From positions 11,448,901 through 11,512,900 of the forward strand of contig CM067067.1 in the NCBI GenBank assembly GCA_033980235.1: a stretch of 64,000 nt of DNA, given 5' to 3'. Below the pieces are notes generated by a model, which was given only the letters and a program-made list of their open reading frames with translations, made no database searches and was not told the DNA's origin. The first letter of the stretch is position 1, and every line of letters begins with the position of its first letter. The translations under genes were made by a program, and so were the position numbers. The DNA comes from Diadema setosum. Taxonomy: Eukaryota; Echinodermata; Echinoidea; Diadematoida; Diadematidae. Below, piece by piece: positions 44,630 through 56,551 of the stretch.

Positions 44630-45043
44630 AAGGGTGCGTTCGAGCGCTCTAAAACGAACCAAAGCGAACTGAACCAACGCGTACTGTACCGAACTGTGCC
44701 AGATGTGGAGCGTTTGAACGCTCTGTCAAGAAAGCGTACCTTGCGAGTTATTTTTTATAAAAGGTCACGCATTTTTGTAGCAATACCTGGCGTTTGAACT
44801 ACTTACAGCTGTCCAGAACAAAGAGAATGATGTTTTTGCATTGCAACGTATGCACATGATATGCACATGCTTTACAGCGAACTTTTGGTACGCTTTTGGT
44901 ACGCTTTTGGAGCACATCGGGAAGTGGTCCACTTTTGGCTCGGTACAGTATGGTACGGTACACTTTAGGAGTGTTCGAGCGCTCCTCTGGTGCGGGCACG
45001 GTACGGTACAGTTCGCTTTAGGAGAGCGTTCGAATGCACCCTT
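44630..45043. mobile_element. ~414-bp hAT-like TIR MITE
   Basis: AAGGGTGCGTTCGAGCGCTC ... GAGCGTTCGAATGCACCCTT, with repeated TACGGTAC/GGTACGCTTTTGG inside. No transposase. The hAT assignment rests only on the GGGTGCGTTCGA-type end, and no 8-bp duplication is obvious. Confidence 0.65.
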
Positions 45044-46602
45044 ACTTTAAGAAAAAAAAAAACCTGGAAAAAAAATCTTGGCTTAGCACTGAGAATAAAA
45101 GAGTATTGCTTGAGTTTAATGCTCTATACTTGGATTGTGTATTAAGTCTTCAATAATGCAATGTGTCTTCAGGTCACCTGGTTGCATTTGGGAATCCAGA
45201 CAATTCGACATTGTGTAGATGTTCGTTATTACTGATGAAAGAGGATAAACAGGAGACTGACTCGCTAGGGTTTTTGAAACGTCTTTGGAAATGCTTCCAA
45301 AATACCATAAGAAAAAAGAAAATTGTCAGACGTTTGAAATGTATGAAGTGTTTGACCACAAAATGGGTTAAGCGCTATTTTTTGATACATTAAAATTAGT
45401 CCATCATCACATAGAGCAAAGTAAAATGTTTCCAGTGATACATCATTTATAACATAGCAAGGAATATTCTTGCAGTTATGATTGAAGTATCTCTTATATT
45501 TGTATCATTGTGTCTGCTTTTTAGCAGCTTTAATCGCAAATATCTCAAATTGAAAAGAATGGAATCAACTCATTTTGCGATCAAACTGTTCTTATGTATT
45601 CAACATTTGTGGTAAAAAAAAACAACAATAAAGCAAAACAAAACCTCACTTTATCATGATATTATTTTCCTAGCTGCTGGCATGACAGCAACAGCATGAA
45701 TCCTCTGTCCACAAATGATGAGATAGAGACTGCAAGTTCACATTAAAATGGCATGGCATGGGCCTTGTTCAACATCACCTTATGCAACAAAATGGAAGAA
45801 GGCAACGTTACACAGCAATATCATACTTGCTTTGGCAACAATACACTGCTGTGATAATCAAACTCTGGCATTTGTTTGATTGCTACAATGGAGCCAGTAT
45901 GTATCACACAAGGTGAAATATACAGTAGCAATAAGTTGACTTGATATTTTCATGGCAGAGTACTCAATTCCTCATTTTTCCTCCCCATGTCTACTTGATC
46001 AACTAAGGTGAACTTACTTGAACTTCAAAGACGAGCACAAGTAGGAAATGATCCTGCATCACACACACAAAGTGCAGTTTGTACCATGAATTCAAAACCA
46101 CGGTAAAAATTAACTATTGATATGTCCTTGTCATAAAAATACTTCTAGGATATTCGCACCTCTTAAAATTAAAGTTGCATGACAAGAAATTTCTTTTCTT
46201 TTCAAATGTTTTTGAATGGACAGGACAATGCTTGCATCCTTACAAGTATCATTCTAGCTGTTTTGATGACAGGAATATGAATTTATGCACATGCACAGGT
46301 ACGCTTGCTTCAGGATCAATATAAGGCTAAAGAATGCTTCCGGAGTTAGTGGGTTAGAAATGTCAAGCAATACCAGATACAATTATACTGGCAAAATCAT
46401 CAAATAGCCTACATCAAAATGGAGTCAGAAACATAATTTTAGTACTTTGCTATCTTGAAATTAATCCATCGTCACATCGACACATGAATCAAAGTACCAA
46501 TGGAGAGGTGGCAAGTGGGGCCATGTGGACTGGTGATACCCACTACAAACTCTTCCCCAAGCTAAATGTGATGACTTCCCATTGCCATGGCAGCAGTGGA
46601 GG

Positions 46603-46755
46603 CTACCTGTGGGGGGCAGGGGCTTGGGCTGGGGTCGTCGACGTCATCGCCCTCTTGGCCGTGAGCTTCCTGTCCTCCTCGATCTCCCTCTCTCGCTGCT
46701 GCTCCCGCTCCAAATTCTCCTTCATCTTCTGCTGCTGGAGTTTGAGGGCTCTCTT
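46603..46755 (-). CDS. BLOC1S6: BLOC1S6 exon 5 and stop
   Basis: Acceptor TTCCTGCAG, 51 codons ending TAG. Encodes KRALKLQQQKMKENLEREQQ, REREIEEDRKLTAKRAM and a short Thr/Pro/Ala tail. The CACAGGTAG end contains a possible donor (CAG|GTAGCC), so an alternative C-terminus cannot be excluded. Confidence 0.95.
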   Translation of the reverse strand, partial: KRALKLQQQKMKENLEREQQREREIEEDRKLTAKRAMTSTTPAQAPAPHR

Positions 46756-49700
46756 CTGCAGGAAGGAAGCAGCAAAACAAATGTCACATGACAGAGTCTC
46801 TGATCGCAGAAGCATTCTCTTTTACTTAGGTCAATAGAATGTCTAAAAACATTTCTTTTCACAATAATCCAGTTTTGTAAGGGGGAAAAAATTGTTTAGA
46901 CTGACTTTTAATGTTTAAATATAAATGTATCGCTGTTTTAGATGTATATATGTATGTATAATTCCATGTACAGTTTGTGAACTGTAAACAGCTCATTAAT
47001 TGTTAAGTATTGCAATTTCAACATTAATAAAAAAAAAGGATAGTAATTTTTATGTTTTTATTGTAAATGCAATGTACTGTATTTCAGCCTCTGGGCTGTT
47101 AATTTCAGTCAATAAACCACATCAATTCCATTAAATTCACTTCAATTCTCTAAATGGTGAGTTAATAAGTCTGTGCATTACAAGCTTATGGTAACATATT
47201 TAATATACAAGGAGATGAGCAAACATACAGCTAATAAATCATAACAGACAATAAACTCTCATTTTTTAATTGATACACGCACCAGAAATTCAACCTGTAC
47301 GCTTTGAAATGAAATAGTCGAGACAGACAGACATCCAAACATGTTTCTTCCACTCTCCTCCCCCGCCGCCCCCCCCCCCCAAAAAAAAAACAACAACAAA
47401 AAACCAGAATCATAAAAATAATTACAATGATACTGCTTACATATAATTGTCACCAGAAGAGATAGGCACTAATCAAAAATTTAGACTACTAGAGTGTATG
47501 CTTGAGATAAGTCTAACAGCCTCATATCACTTTACATATTTCATATGAAATGGTTTGGCTTTACTGTGCAATCTGCTAGCTATATACCAGTTCATCTTTA
47601 TAAACCAGGGTAGGAGACAGGGCACAATTGCCAACAGATTCACTTTTTTACAACAAAGCTGAAAAATGATTGTTTAGCCCACAAGAGACATCCCCATTCT
47701 TTGAACAAGAAACAGCTTTAACAGCATGATAAAAATATCAAACACGCCAAGGCATTCCTACCTTTAGCTTGGTGGACTTTTCATGCAGAGATGTCATCTC
47801 TTTCTTGATTGCCACCAACTTGGCTTGGTACAGTTTGGCTTCTTGCATCTGCAGGGGGAAAAATACAGATATTTACATATTCAAAGATGGTGAATCTTTC
47901 CCCTGAAAGAGGCTGAACATCAAATCAAAGGAAGACCAGAGCAAAGAAGGATCACTCCTTGGTGAGCAAAGGAAAGTGCCGTCCTGTGCCACTGAGTTGA
48001 GTACATTGCAACTCTATCCTCTCTATACATCGGTAGACAATTATGTTCCAATGAACAGAGCACTTTCTACTGTACAAAGTCACAAATTACTGTTCCTAGA
48101 TGGCCATTTTCTCTCATGAAAAATTATTGCATGTGACAACATGAGATATTCTTTTCTTTGAAAAAAAAAAATCAGTCTGTCAACTTAAAGAACCAAAACA
48201 AATGCAGAAATATAAAAATATAATCATCATCTTTTGTTGGTTAATCTGAGGAAGAATCTGTTGTAAACAAAGACAAAGTAAACATTGACATTTAGAATGG
48301 AAATAATTTTTTAACTAGATGGTCCAAAATACAACAGTTCCGGTACAACCATCATGGTAGCACATCTCAAACTGTTTCAAGGTTTCATGAAGTTAAATTT
48401 CTGGTTTAGAGATTAGGTCTGTCGACTAGCTCCAGGAGGCCGTACAATGCTCCCACTTCTTTCCCTGCCATGAATTTACAAGAAAACAACAACAACGAAG
48501 CCACACAATATAGCTTACTTCTGCTTGCTTCACAGCCTATATGTATATATAACCTTACGCAGAGAAACTTTGAAAAGTGACACCACATACCTTCTGTGTG
48601 AGTTCGGACACCATCTTGTTTTCAGCAAACTTTCGGTTTTCCTGTTGCAAGGTCTCAATGAGTACTATTTGGTCTCTCCTTGAAAATAAAAAGACATGAA
48701 ACAAATTTTATACTCATATCAAACTAATGTGTGTACTTGTTCATTATTGTGCCTCTGAAGTCAGTTTTGGCAAGAATATTCTAAACACTTGATTCATCCT
48801 ATAAATGATATCAAACTGAATGATCACATGAGTACCATACATATAAATTCATGACATCCAATTTGCAAAACTAAAGTCATATTGGAAAATTAAGCATTTT
48901 TTTTTTGTCAGGGAAATTAATGGAAGAGATTTATATTGCATGAATGCAGAAGAGCAAGTAAATATTAGTGAAATTTTTAGTAAAATGGGAAATATATTGA
49001 CAAACCAAACATAAGTTCAATGTTAAAAAATCATTTACATGATGCCAGTCGGTAGCTCCAAATTGTCACCTTTGGTCATGTGACTGTGATGACACTGATA
49101 TATTTCTCTTTAAATATGCCCAAAATGTCACATATTTCTCATTACCTTCCTCACAGAGAGACAGAGAGAAGTTCATTCCTGCAGGGAAAATACTATATAT
49201 GGAAAATACATATTTTGGTATCTTACATACTATGTACAAAAGAACAGAAATTTGTTTGTGAGGGACATAAAGACTCATAAAGCAGACCACTCTTTCAGTC
49301 TCTATGAGTGGGACACTATGTTTTCTAATATTCAGACTTTTAAAACTGTTACATTTTCTGAAAGTGTTCAGAATTTGAAAAGATGTTTCCTTATCTGTTA
49401 TTTTGATGTTCTTCATTTCATTTCTTCAAGTATCCACTTTTTTTTTCATAAATTCTTGCAACTTTGTAGAAGAAAAGCACCAAACTACCTCCAAAATCAT
49501 CTCCCTTTTCACCACAGATCATCTAGGTGATATCATATTTCAATGAGTTTGACTGTTCACAAGAGCTAGTCATCCCTTTATATCAAAACAAAAGAATGAA
49601 ACATACAAGGAAATAATCATTCTAAAGAACAGTGTTATGATCAGAAACAAATATCTGCATACACAAACTTACGACAATTCTGTCAAGGACTGCTCATGTT

Positions 49701-50852
49701 GATGAAAATGGGGAAGGAGCGTCCGCAGAAATCCCATCGAAAGGTTTTCTACACAGGAGTCGGGGAAGGACACAGTGTCAGGCTCTGGACTGGATGCAAG
49801 TTTTGCCTCCGTCTTTGTTTTCATACCACCATCTGAGACTGTCTCCTCTGAAGTTTGTTTATCTATTCAGATAGAAAAACAGCAAGAAGAGTTTAACCTG
49901 TTGAGGATGAGTCCCGAGTATACTCCGGCAGGTGTCTATGGGAAATGCATGTTGTAACAAAATCAGCCCGTCCTCAGTGTGTTAAAATAACTACGGCATC
50001 AACCCCCCCCCCCCCCCCCCCCCCCCATTTTGGTGACAAAATGCATAATTGACAAATCAAAATTGACACATTCATCAGGCACTTTGTGTATTGAACTTAA
50101 CGAGTCAACCCTAAAATTGTTCATGCATTGATCCCATGTGTAAAAAGATATATAATTCCAATGAAGAAAATTGAATAAAAGCATGCAGACCCTGACAAGA
50201 AATTTATGAAATTAGCATCCAAGTCATGTGAAAAAGGACGCCACTAGAATTTCCTTTGTTTTCTACAGCATGCAAGGTTTTCATTCTGTTGTTCCAGATC
50301 CAAAAGTACCAGATATCATTTTGGAGATAGAATACATTTGTCAAGTTCCAAAGGAGGACCTGTTGTGGAGCTGTTATAGCTCAGTGGATAAGACCATAGA
50401 CTGTGAATCACAAGGTCACTGGTTCAAGTCCCCTGGCTGCATCGGTTGTGCCCTTAGACAAGCCACTTTATCCTCATTGCATCTATAGCTCTTTGGAGCT
50501 CGGAAGGGACGTTAATCAATTGGTCCGGTGGTTGCTTGCATACAAACGTTAATTCTTCTACAGCAACCACATAGATACAGATCAATTTAATTCAAAACAT
50601 TTTCATTCATAAATGAACATGTACAATGGCAAATCAGTTTGTGCTGACAATAAGATTATAACAAAGAAGGGATTTTTATTGTACCTTTCTCGACTTTTCC
50701 TCTCCTTGGGCCTTGCGCCTTGGAGTTCTGCTATTCCTTTATCCTCTCTAACACCTTCCTCTGCATTTCCTAGATATCTTGCTTTCCCCCGTAGAGTCCG
50801 CGCTGCTCGAGGGAACACTTTCCTTGTCCGCAGACTTACTCGAACTTTCCAT
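46603..50852 (-). CDS. BLOC1S6: BLOC1S6 / pallidin, BLOC-1 subunit, complete, five coding exons
   Basis: Small coiled-coil subunit of BLOC-1, the cytosolic complex for cargo sorting from endosomes to lysosome-related organelles; the vertebrate protein also binds syntaxin-13. Five in-phase exons (50840-50852, 49673-49862, 48591-48678, 47762-47848, 46603-46755) give 176 aa (human 172). Residues about 1-45 form a Ser/Thr/Glu-rich leader. About 46-75 (VENLSMGFLRTLLPHF) matches the amphipathic segment, then a nearly continuous coiled coil runs to about 165. Diagnostic stretches are KLVAIKKEMTSLHEKSTKLK and KRALKLQQQKMKENLEREQQ, closely similar to human pallidin. After LTAKRAM, where human ends, there is a short extra tail TSTTPAQAPAPHR. 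The start codon lies in a 13-nt coding micro-segment; phase supports it, but the first exon is the least certain part. Confidence 0.94.
47762..47848 (-). CDS. BLOC1S6: BLOC1S6 exon 4
   Basis: Exactly 29 codons, acceptor CCCCTGCAG, donor CTAAAG|GTAGGA. Encodes MQEAKLYQAKLVAIKKEMTS and LHEKSTKLK, the pallidin signature (human HYHAKLVNIRKEMLMLHEKT). Confidence 0.97.
48591..48678 (-). CDS. BLOC1S6: BLOC1S6 exon 3
   Basis: Acceptor TATTTTCAAG, donor CAGAAG|GTATGT. Encodes RDQIVLIETLQQENRKFAEN and KMVSELTQK, matching human NQVVLLDTLEQEISKFKE. Confidence 0.93.
49673..49862 (-). CDS. BLOC1S6: BLOC1S6 exon 2
   Basis: Acceptor TATCTGAATAG after a pyrimidine tract, donor TTGTC|GTAAGT, 190 bp. Encodes KQTSEETVSDGGMKTKTEAK and ENLSMGFLRTLLPHFHQHEQ. 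The last segment aligns with human EQLAEGLLSHYLPDLQRSKQ. A TTAA-flanked MITE ends 31 bp upstream of the acceptor. Confidence 0.82.
49893..49985 (+). mobile_element. piggyBac-like MITE, copy 4 (BLOC1S6 intron 1)
   Basis: TTAA-CCTGTTGAGGATG ... CGTCCTCAGTGTG-TTAA. Its edge is 31 bp from the exon 2 acceptor of BLOC1S6, inside the usual branch-point window. Followed by a C24 tract (50003-50026). Confidence 0.75.
50370..50560 (+). mobile_element. tRNA-derived SINE
   Basis: Head 50370-50440 resembles a tRNA with pol III A box TAGCTCAGTGGATAAG (50377) and B box GGTTCAAGTCC (50421), anticodon loop region CTGTGAA. The body follows (CCCTTAGACAAGCCACTTTA). No intact acceptor stem, so it is a SINE rather than a functional tRNA. 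In BLOC1S6 intron 1, antisense to the gene. Confidence 0.7.
50840..50852 (-). CDS. BLOC1S6: BLOC1S6 exon with start codon (4.3 codons)
   Basis: ATG GAA AGT TCG A, then donor GTAAGT. Phase 1 fits the next exon exactly. Upstream the exon seems to run to about 50959, where a strong acceptor (TCCTTCCTTTTCAG) implies a separate noncoding first exon further upstream. Confidence 0.65.
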
Positions 50853-51416
50853 GTCTCCTCTTCAAGTTCAAGTTGAAGTTCAGGGAATCCTACTGGCTAT
50901 GGCAGGGAATGAGCAGTTTCATCCTTGAAATTCTATATTTTCACAATCTTCTACCAGACCTGAAAAGGAAGGAGAAACTTGTATTGTTGTGCATGAAACA
51001 GGTTGCACAAATCACATTTTGGTGCTAATGTACTTTCTTTCCATGTAGATATCTCTAATTCCAGAATTCCAAATTGCACAAAAATCACAGAATATATAGT
51101 TTATTTTCAGTCACTCACATACATTTGAACCAAATTGGTCTATTGGTCTATACAGTTGACTACAGTCAACTTTCATGTCGTCCCTCAGAACGACTCTCTG
51201 GATTGCGAGCGATCGCAGCGTACACTGCCTGCACAATCTGAAACTGAAATTAGCTGTCTTATATTATGCAACATATCTTTCACGTATCTGGGAGCAAAAA
51301 AAAAAAAAAAAAAAAAAATGGTATAAATGAATTATGGCAAATTGAATGAAGTCGGATTAGAAATGCAATTCCTAGATTGCTCATGATCACACAGACAGAC
51401 AGACAGAAACGTATCC

Positions 51417-51606
51417 GGGCAATTACCCCCGGAGGGCAATTACCCCCTGGCCAAATACTGGTTAGTGGTAAGGGAAGAGTAAAGATTAAGGTTAGGGTTA
51501 GGTTTAGGTTGGGAGTTTGGGTTAGGGTTAGGGTTAGGTTCAGGATTCGGATTAGGATTAGGGCCAGGGGAAGGGTGCGGGGTAATTGCCCAGGGGGTAA
51601 TTGTCC
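51417..51606. mobile_element. TIR element with telomere-like interior
   Basis: Ends GGGCAATTACCCCC / GGGGTAATTGCCC, each nearly duplicated (CAATTACCCCC twice at left, GGGTAATTG twice at right). The interior 51484-51573 is degenerate GGTTAG/TTAGGG repeats. CAGACAGA tracts lie just outside on both sides. Confidence 0.6.
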
Positions 51607-54251
51607 TAGACCCGACAGAAAGATAGGGTAGACAGAGACAGACAGACACACACATATAAAATGCATTTCTCAATAACTAACTTCTTTCAACTTGCCACAA
51701 TCATTGCACACTTGAACCTTGAACTTTGAATGCGTACTCTCCCCAAAGTAAAGATGCTGTCCAGGAGAGGGCTGTGCTGTGCAGTGTGCTGTAGCATGTG
51801 CCTGTGGTGATGTGAGCTCCAGTGTGTCTATCCAGGTGCAGATGCTCAGTACAGGTGTGTCTCTCATTTGACAGCATCTTGAGGGGTAGGAGGCGGCGCC
51901 ATCTGTCTAATGACAGGTACAGTTAAGGCGCTGCATCCCTAATGGTCATCAAAGTACCTGATGTCACTACTTTTTTGGCAGGGAGAGTGTTCCAAATTTT
52001 TTATGGCTCTGGGGTAAAAACTGTAAAGGTGGTAGTTGACTCTGGAGTATGGTTGGTGGTATGACAGGTTGTGGTTCCTTGTTTAATTTTTTGCTATGCT
52101 GATTTCTTCTAGCATGGCTATGTTGATAAAACCATAATGGATCTTGTACAACATCTCACACTGATTTTGAGCTCACATGTTAACCCATTTGCATATTAGA
52201 CAGCTAAATTCAGTGCAGTATACGCCGCATGGCCGCAATCTCTCCTAAAGAGTGATTTTTTTCTTTTCTTTTTTAGCAGCGACTTGAAAGTCGACATTAG
52301 TATGAACACTTTCTGATGATTGCATTGGATCAGATTTTGGTGCAACTGAATTCAGTGGAATTTGAGATATCTGCAATAACCAGATAACATGGATACGAAA
52401 GTACACTTATAGCGCCAACTATACACAGCCCTGTCACTGTACACAAGTGTCATGACAGGCTTCGCATGGGTGTATGGCATCTGGTGGTCGGCAGGCAGGC
52501 AGGCAGGCAGGCTATATTTACAATTGTACATAATCATGATAATAGCGTCTATCAAGAGATCTACATTTCTACATTTTCTATCACTTTTATTGAAGTGCTT
52601 AGGTAGAAATATATTTTGCCACTTTGGTAGCTCTACTGCGTACTTTTTAAACAAAAAGCAAGCTGCCCATAATTCCAGTTCCATTGGCATTAATAGTTCC
52701 ATGACATAATTGATACATTTAACGTCACACCACAACTAACTAGAGTGCACACTAACCGCACGGCGACCCAACATGTTCTGGTTTTTATACGCCCGCCTGC
52801 CCCGCCCGCCCCGCCCGGGGTGACTGCACACCACCACACCATCTTCCAAAACACAAATGTTTACATCTCAATAACAAGTACGTGGGACTAGTGTACAAGG
52901 GTTCCGCCCTCGAAAAAATACAATACTGCCACATATGTGCAATGAAGTAATAAGCCCTGTATTCTTGAAGCTATAACAAGTATTTGAATTTATCTTGAAG
53001 TAGACTCAGTGAAGTCTCCAGACGGATGGCTATGTCTAAAGAATCCACAACAATGTGTAAATAATTACCCCACCACAGCCACAACATCAAGCAGCACGGG
53101 CAACTCCGTCACAATTCGGTGAAGTGTCACTCACAGACACAGTCCTGGCAGGGAGATACCCGCATAAATCGCCAAAGTGTCAGGCTAGGAATCGAACGTT
53201 AAACTGACGTGTCGACCGTTATTAGCTGAAATTTATCACAGTTGTTTACTTTACCTTCTCAACTAATGAACAATAATAGAAACGTTCCACTAATGTTAGT
53301 GCTACTCACTCTGTTAGACGCGTTTGTGTCATTCATGTGACTCTAGCTCTTCCTTTGGAACTCACCGAAAAAGTCCTGCTAGCTGAAGATAGCAACAAAG
53401 TCATGCATATATTTACTGTACCGCCTAAATTACCAGAATTAGATAGCGCCAAGTACCAACGGGTTGTAGCTGGCTCCACGGTTGGTCTAATGACTCAATG
53501 AGGAAACGGGAACTAATACTTCTTTTTTCGACATCTACTTGTAATGATCCTGTATATCATGTGCAAAGTTAATCGTACTGCTGAGAAACTACCAATGACT
53601 CTTTTTATCAACTCTCTCTGGAATGAACCATGTTATACAAAGTAAAGCAAAAGTGTTTCCAACAAAACCCTGCGGATCAGGGAACCCGCAGGGCACACTA
53701 ATGATCAACTGTCATGCTCCGTCAAAGCAGTTCTCATTTTCCTGGCAACATACATTTCAGATAATCATACAGAAAACTTCTCCTTTCCAGGAAATCTATA
53801 TCTGATTTCTTTCGAAATCATTCAACAAATTTATAATCGAACTAATTATTACCATTGCATTTTATAAATTCATTTTTATGAACAGTAAACAGTAATAGCC
53901 TATATGAAATCACGCAGTTAAAAACAACCATAATAAAACATTGCATCACTTGGGATTTACAAAGAAGAAAAACAAAAAGGATTTTCGACCCTCAGCTCCA
54001 ATCCTAAACCTACACATCCATACACCCACACATACTTATCAACACTAAAACACCCGATCCCATAAAGGATGTCAAAAGTATTATATATCATATGACTATA
54101 GTATATATTAGGCCTTATCATGAATGAGGATGCAAAGGATATGCACAGATACATATAAGTTTTAAAGTCTATAAACCCAATTTCAGCAAAATAATGAACT
54201 CCTAATTTTTTGCCTTTAATAGCTGCATTTATCTCGTCTCCTCCTCCACCT

Positions 54252-54292
54252 CCCCCCCCCCCCCCCCGCCCCATGGGGCGGGGGGGGGGGGG
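54252..54292. repeat. Poly(C)/poly(G) palindrome
   Basis: C16-G-CCCC-AT-GGGG-C-G13, a 19-bp-arm palindrome with no spacer, 11 bp before the 58-bp-arm palindrome. Confidence 0.9.
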
Positions 54293-54303
54293 TTAATAGT
54301 TTG

Positions 54304-54444
54304 ATATGTTATCATAATGGAAATTATCAAACAAGGTCAAAATCAGCCATTCCGAAGAATAATTATATGCATATAACTTTAAACCTTATTCTTCGGAATG
54401 GCTGATTTTGACCTTGTTTGATAATTTCCATTATGATAACATAT
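54304..54444. repeat. Perfect palindrome, 58-bp arms, 25-bp spacer
   Basis: Arm 54304-54361 is the exact reverse complement of 54387-54444 (starts ATATGTTATCATAATGG). The spacer contains ATATGCATAT. Function unknown. Confidence 0.95.
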
Positions 54445-55153
54445 TAAATTAATTTTATTCTTAAAGGGATCCTTTATATGCCTAAATGAGTGATATACCA
54501 TCTTCGTTTCTGGAGTTCCCCTATCATAAATCAAAACCCTCTGAACAGAGAATGTCCCAATCGCATAACAACTTCAAGGGTATGCTCATTGATTTTGTGT
54601 ATAAATTACCCCATGTTGACGTAATAACTTGTATTGAAAATCTCTCAGTTTTCTGCTGAGTGCATTAATAGCCGTGCAATACGGTCCTATAAGTCAATTA
54701 TTCAATTCAATAGTTTATTTATTTCCATCATCAAAAAAGAAAAAGAGAACATGATTCAAAAGCGGTACAAAATGTCGATCTGCCTTTAATTCGTCTGATA
54801 AGGGAAGGTGTTTTTTTTTTTTCAAATACAATATAAAGCATATGGACGAATGATGTCATAGAAAAGAAAGAAACAATGCACTTTGTCATGGCAACAACAA
54901 CAAAAAAGTAATAATCATAACGATGGAAAACAGTGTTCCACTAAAAAGCCAAGCTCCTGAGACACAAAGATCTCTCCATATCCCTTTTTTATTCAAAACA
55001 ATATAGACCCTTTTTCAAATAATATTTATTCATTTTAATTCACTTTGGTATTACTGTATAGAAACATAAAACAATAATTCCTTTAAAGATAACTGAAATG
55101 ATTATACATTTTCATGTTTCAATATAACAAATAAAATGGCAATATACACTACG

Positions 55154-55158
<5 letters not shown>

Positions 55159-55184
<26 letters not shown>

Positions 55185-55197
55185 GCACGCACACATA
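55159..55197. repeat. CA microsatellite
   Basis: ACACAC run with CACG interruptions, upstream of the DPP8/9 gene. Confidence 0.9.
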
Positions 55198-56450
55198 CAC
55201 TGACCATATACTTTATACACCAAACACTGGCAAACACAAGGCAGGAGAATGCCATCGTGAGCGATTAAGCTTGAAATGGATGGGGCCTCATAAAGCATTT
55301 AAATTGACCAGCAACCCTTTTCTCCTGAGGGTACTAGAAGAAAGATTCTTAACGAGCCATCCAGTCTCCTTAACTTTAAACGCATTTTCTTCTATATTTA
55401 GCCATCGCTACAATGGATAGGACCTAACCATTCGTGATGTGCACAATCATGGAAAAGAGACAATGTAAAAAGAGAACTCCACGCTGATTTTTAGTACATT
55501 TCCCCAAAAGTATTAACATCCACGAGTCAGTATTTTTCAATACAGTGACATAATAACGTTAAGAACAGCCCCTGCCTTCATGACGAGCCTCTCTTTAGTA
55601 CTAAGAAGAATCAAAATAGGTATCTATGAAACTGGGAGAAATTCACTTTTGCCGCTGCAGGGAGTGTCTTATAAAAATAATACCCCATGACTTCTGTTTT
55701 TTGCAACGCCAAAATTACAAGTTTTCAAATTCCTCAAGCCGACTATAGGTTCTTCTATTTCTTCTAGAATTTCTTCGGTTCTGTTGCACATTTATTGGTC
55801 CATCCTCATTTCTAACACCCTCATTTGAGGATTGGATATCTGCATACCATGGAAAAATTCTGCAGACTTGTTTAAAGATGACCCAAAATCTTATTGACAT
55901 ATTATAGACATTTACATGTGAAAATAAATAAACATGACAATGGTTTAAACTTCTCAAATGGTTGGTATACTATTGGTTGAGGTGAGAAGTAGGGGGTCCT
56001 ATAGGCCTATATACTTCAACATGAAATGTTCCAGAGGATCAGAGGAATTCATAGTTTATTTCATGAAAATCGACTTTGGAATGGGTGAGATATAGGCCTA
56101 AAAAAGTAAAACAAAGCGATCTTAAAAAGGTGGGTCCCATCTTTTATTAGAATTGCTTTGTTTTGGATATCTCAGCAGCCATGTCAAAACCAATGTTCAT
56201 CACATAAACTTTGAATCCCTCTTTTATGCTCTTCCACATTCTATATTACATAAGAGGTTTCTCACTATCTAAAAAAAAATAAAAAATAAAAAAAAACCCA
56301 CTATCAAGAAAACGTTGGAAAAATGAAGCCCCATCTCAACCCAAACTGTATTAATTTGGATAAGCACTTTCAAAGTTGCAATCGAATGATTTTAGCTTGA
56401 TGCGAGTTTTTTTGTTTATGCACTCATTATGTGTGTTCTTTTGGGGGGAT

Positions 56451-56551
56451 TTTTTGTTTTTGTTTGTTGTTGTTGTTGTTTTGTTTGTTTGTTTGTTTGT
56501 TTGTTTGTTTTTGTTTTTGTTTTTATTTGCTTGTTTGTCAGTTTGTTGGTT
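56451..56551. repeat. GTT/GTTT microsatellite
   Basis: TTGTTG then GTTTGTTT units, just 5' of the CpG-rich candidate promoter. Confidence 0.9.

Larger units (their letters stand above)
38426..46602. other. LMAN1-BLOC1S6 intergenic region
   Basis: No gene recognised. Holds the TG microsatellite, MITEs at 40095, 40559 and 44630, and element D at 42256. The part next to 46602 is the BLOC1S6 3' UTR of unknown length. Open frames here (such as 43870-44166) have no splice context or homology that I can see. Confidence 0.5.

Noticed and set aside
50370..50440. Functional tRNA gene
   Set aside because: A and B boxes are good but the acceptor stem does not pair and a SINE body follows directly.
50613..50876. 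87-aa + strand frame opposite the BLOC1S6 start exon
   Set aside because: Overlaps the phase-supported BLOC1S6 exon on the other strand and has no homology that I can recognise.
52352..52735. 127-aa minus-strand open frame in the BLOC1S6-DPP8/9 interval
   Set aside because: No recognised motif, unremarkable composition, no splice or promoter support; includes a CAGG microsatellite.
53668..53693. Hairpin CCCTGCGG...CCGCAGGG as an independent regulatory element
   Set aside because: 8-bp arms only, no family or context; could be chance.
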